21,396 nucleotides of DNA from Fen-1038 sp042408355 (GTDB taxonomy: Bacteria; Chloroflexota; Anaerolineae; Anaerolineales; Villigracilaceae). Shown here in pieces: positions 21,207 to 21,396 of this stretch. The position numbers and the translations under genes are program-made. The stretch is from NCBI GenBank assembly GCA_042408355.1, contig JBHORD010000009.1, positions 1 to 21,396 of the forward strand. The letters run 5' to 3'. The notes under the pieces were generated by a model. The model saw nothing but the letters and a program-made list of their open reading frames with translations. It was not told the origin of the DNA and did not search any database. Each line of letters opens with the position of its first letter. The first letter of the stretch is position 1.

Positions 21207-21220
21207 GATGACTGCCGCGC
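21184..21220 (-). terminator. Terminator after nitroreductase gene
   Basis: A 7-bp GCGCGGC/GCCGCGC stem (arms 21192-21198 and 21214-21220), extendable by one G-T pair, is followed in the minus direction by TGCGTTTTAT. It lies about 46 bases past the nitroreductase stop and its tail merges into the next promoter. Confidence 0.5.
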
Positions 21221-21266
21221 TATCGAAGCCTTTTGCGGCTCGTTTCTATGCGTACGCGCCGTATTA

Positions 21267-21396
21267 TTACCACTTCTCGCGGTGGAGATACTCCGCCGCT
21301 GGTTTTCGGCCGCGCTTCAAGGAAGGCGAGGGGACATCCTGCGCGCGGTAACCAATTCCGATCACGCCTACCGGAGTGACTTCGGCGGGAATATCC
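21267..21396 (-). CDS. Nitroreductase family protein, C-terminal fragment
   Basis: The gene enters from the right edge of the window; only the last 42 codons and the TAA stop are present. The visible peptide contains 'PAEVTPVGVIGIGYRAQD', then 'KRGRKPAAEYLHREKW'. In nitroreductase-family flavoenzymes the C-terminus typically reads 'P-V-x-x-x-x-x-G-Y-x-A', then 'R-x-P-x-x-E-x-x-H-x-E-x-W', so the fit is close although short. Such proteins use FMN and NAD(P)H to reduce nitro compounds or quinones; the FMN-binding N-terminal part is outside the window, so completeness and specificity cannot be judged. Confidence 0.65.
   Translation of the reverse strand, partial: DIPAEVTPVGVIGIGYRAQDVPSPSLKRGRKPAAEYLHREKW

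Overview
The window reads as a chromosomal segment of a member of the Chloroflexota, most likely class Anaerolineae. This placement is an inference from style, not from a marker gene. GC content is moderate. At least eight predicted lipoproteins follow an L-x-x-C type lipobox with long Thr/Pro/Ala-rich linkers, three of them with the same 'A-T-x-V-A-x-T-x-Q-A' segment just after the anchor. There are no outer-membrane or porin genes, and the gene families (short homogentisate dioxygenase, ASST, secreted HNH protein, serine hydrolase lipoprotein) fit that group. Coding density is high. All genes are on the minus strand except two in the middle (10062-11711). I saw no tRNA, rRNA or CRISPR array. 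The only mobile-element trace is the first 31 codons of an IS630-type transposase-like gene at the left edge.

Read in the minus direction from right to left: the C-terminus of a nitroreductase and its terminator; a serine-hydrolase lipoprotein with a TATAAT box so close to its ATG that the mRNA is probably leaderless; a YflT/GSP17M-like small protein with a lipid-anchored HNH-like protein; an M20 peptidase; a histidine phosphatase, EamA transporter and deoxynucleoside-kinase-like gene set tail to head; an arylsulfotransferase-family lipoprotein with a 263-bp upstream region holding a possible 27-aa membrane peptide; pirin; and a Nudix hydrolase. Two plus-strand genes follow (alpha/beta hydrolase and CPBP membrane protease), preceded by an apparent fossil of a SAM methyltransferase. 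Then comes an overlapping trio: YbaK deacylase, DUF442-type phosphatase, and esterase lipoprotein.

The best defined pathway is tyrosine/homogentisate catabolism (1869-8017): HPPD makes homogentisate, HmgA opens the ring, and a FAH-family enzyme cleaves the product to fumarate and acetoacetate. HPPD has a well-formed promoter. A strong terminator-like hairpin sits between HPPD and FAH. A cupin overlaps the FAH stop codon. Two paralogous lipoproteins of unknown function lie between the cupin and HmgA. HmgA overlaps the start of an HD-GYP protein by 8 bases. No maleylacetoacetate isomerase is present in the window, which makes the cupin the most interesting unknown. Two tandem SH3b-FnIII lipoproteins and a clear rho-independent terminator close the left part.

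No defence system, prophage or obviously new large system was found. The observations most worth testing are the cupin as a possible isomerase stand-in, the hairpin between HPPD and FAH, the embedded lipoprotein pair, the methyltransferase remnant, and the leaderless promoter.
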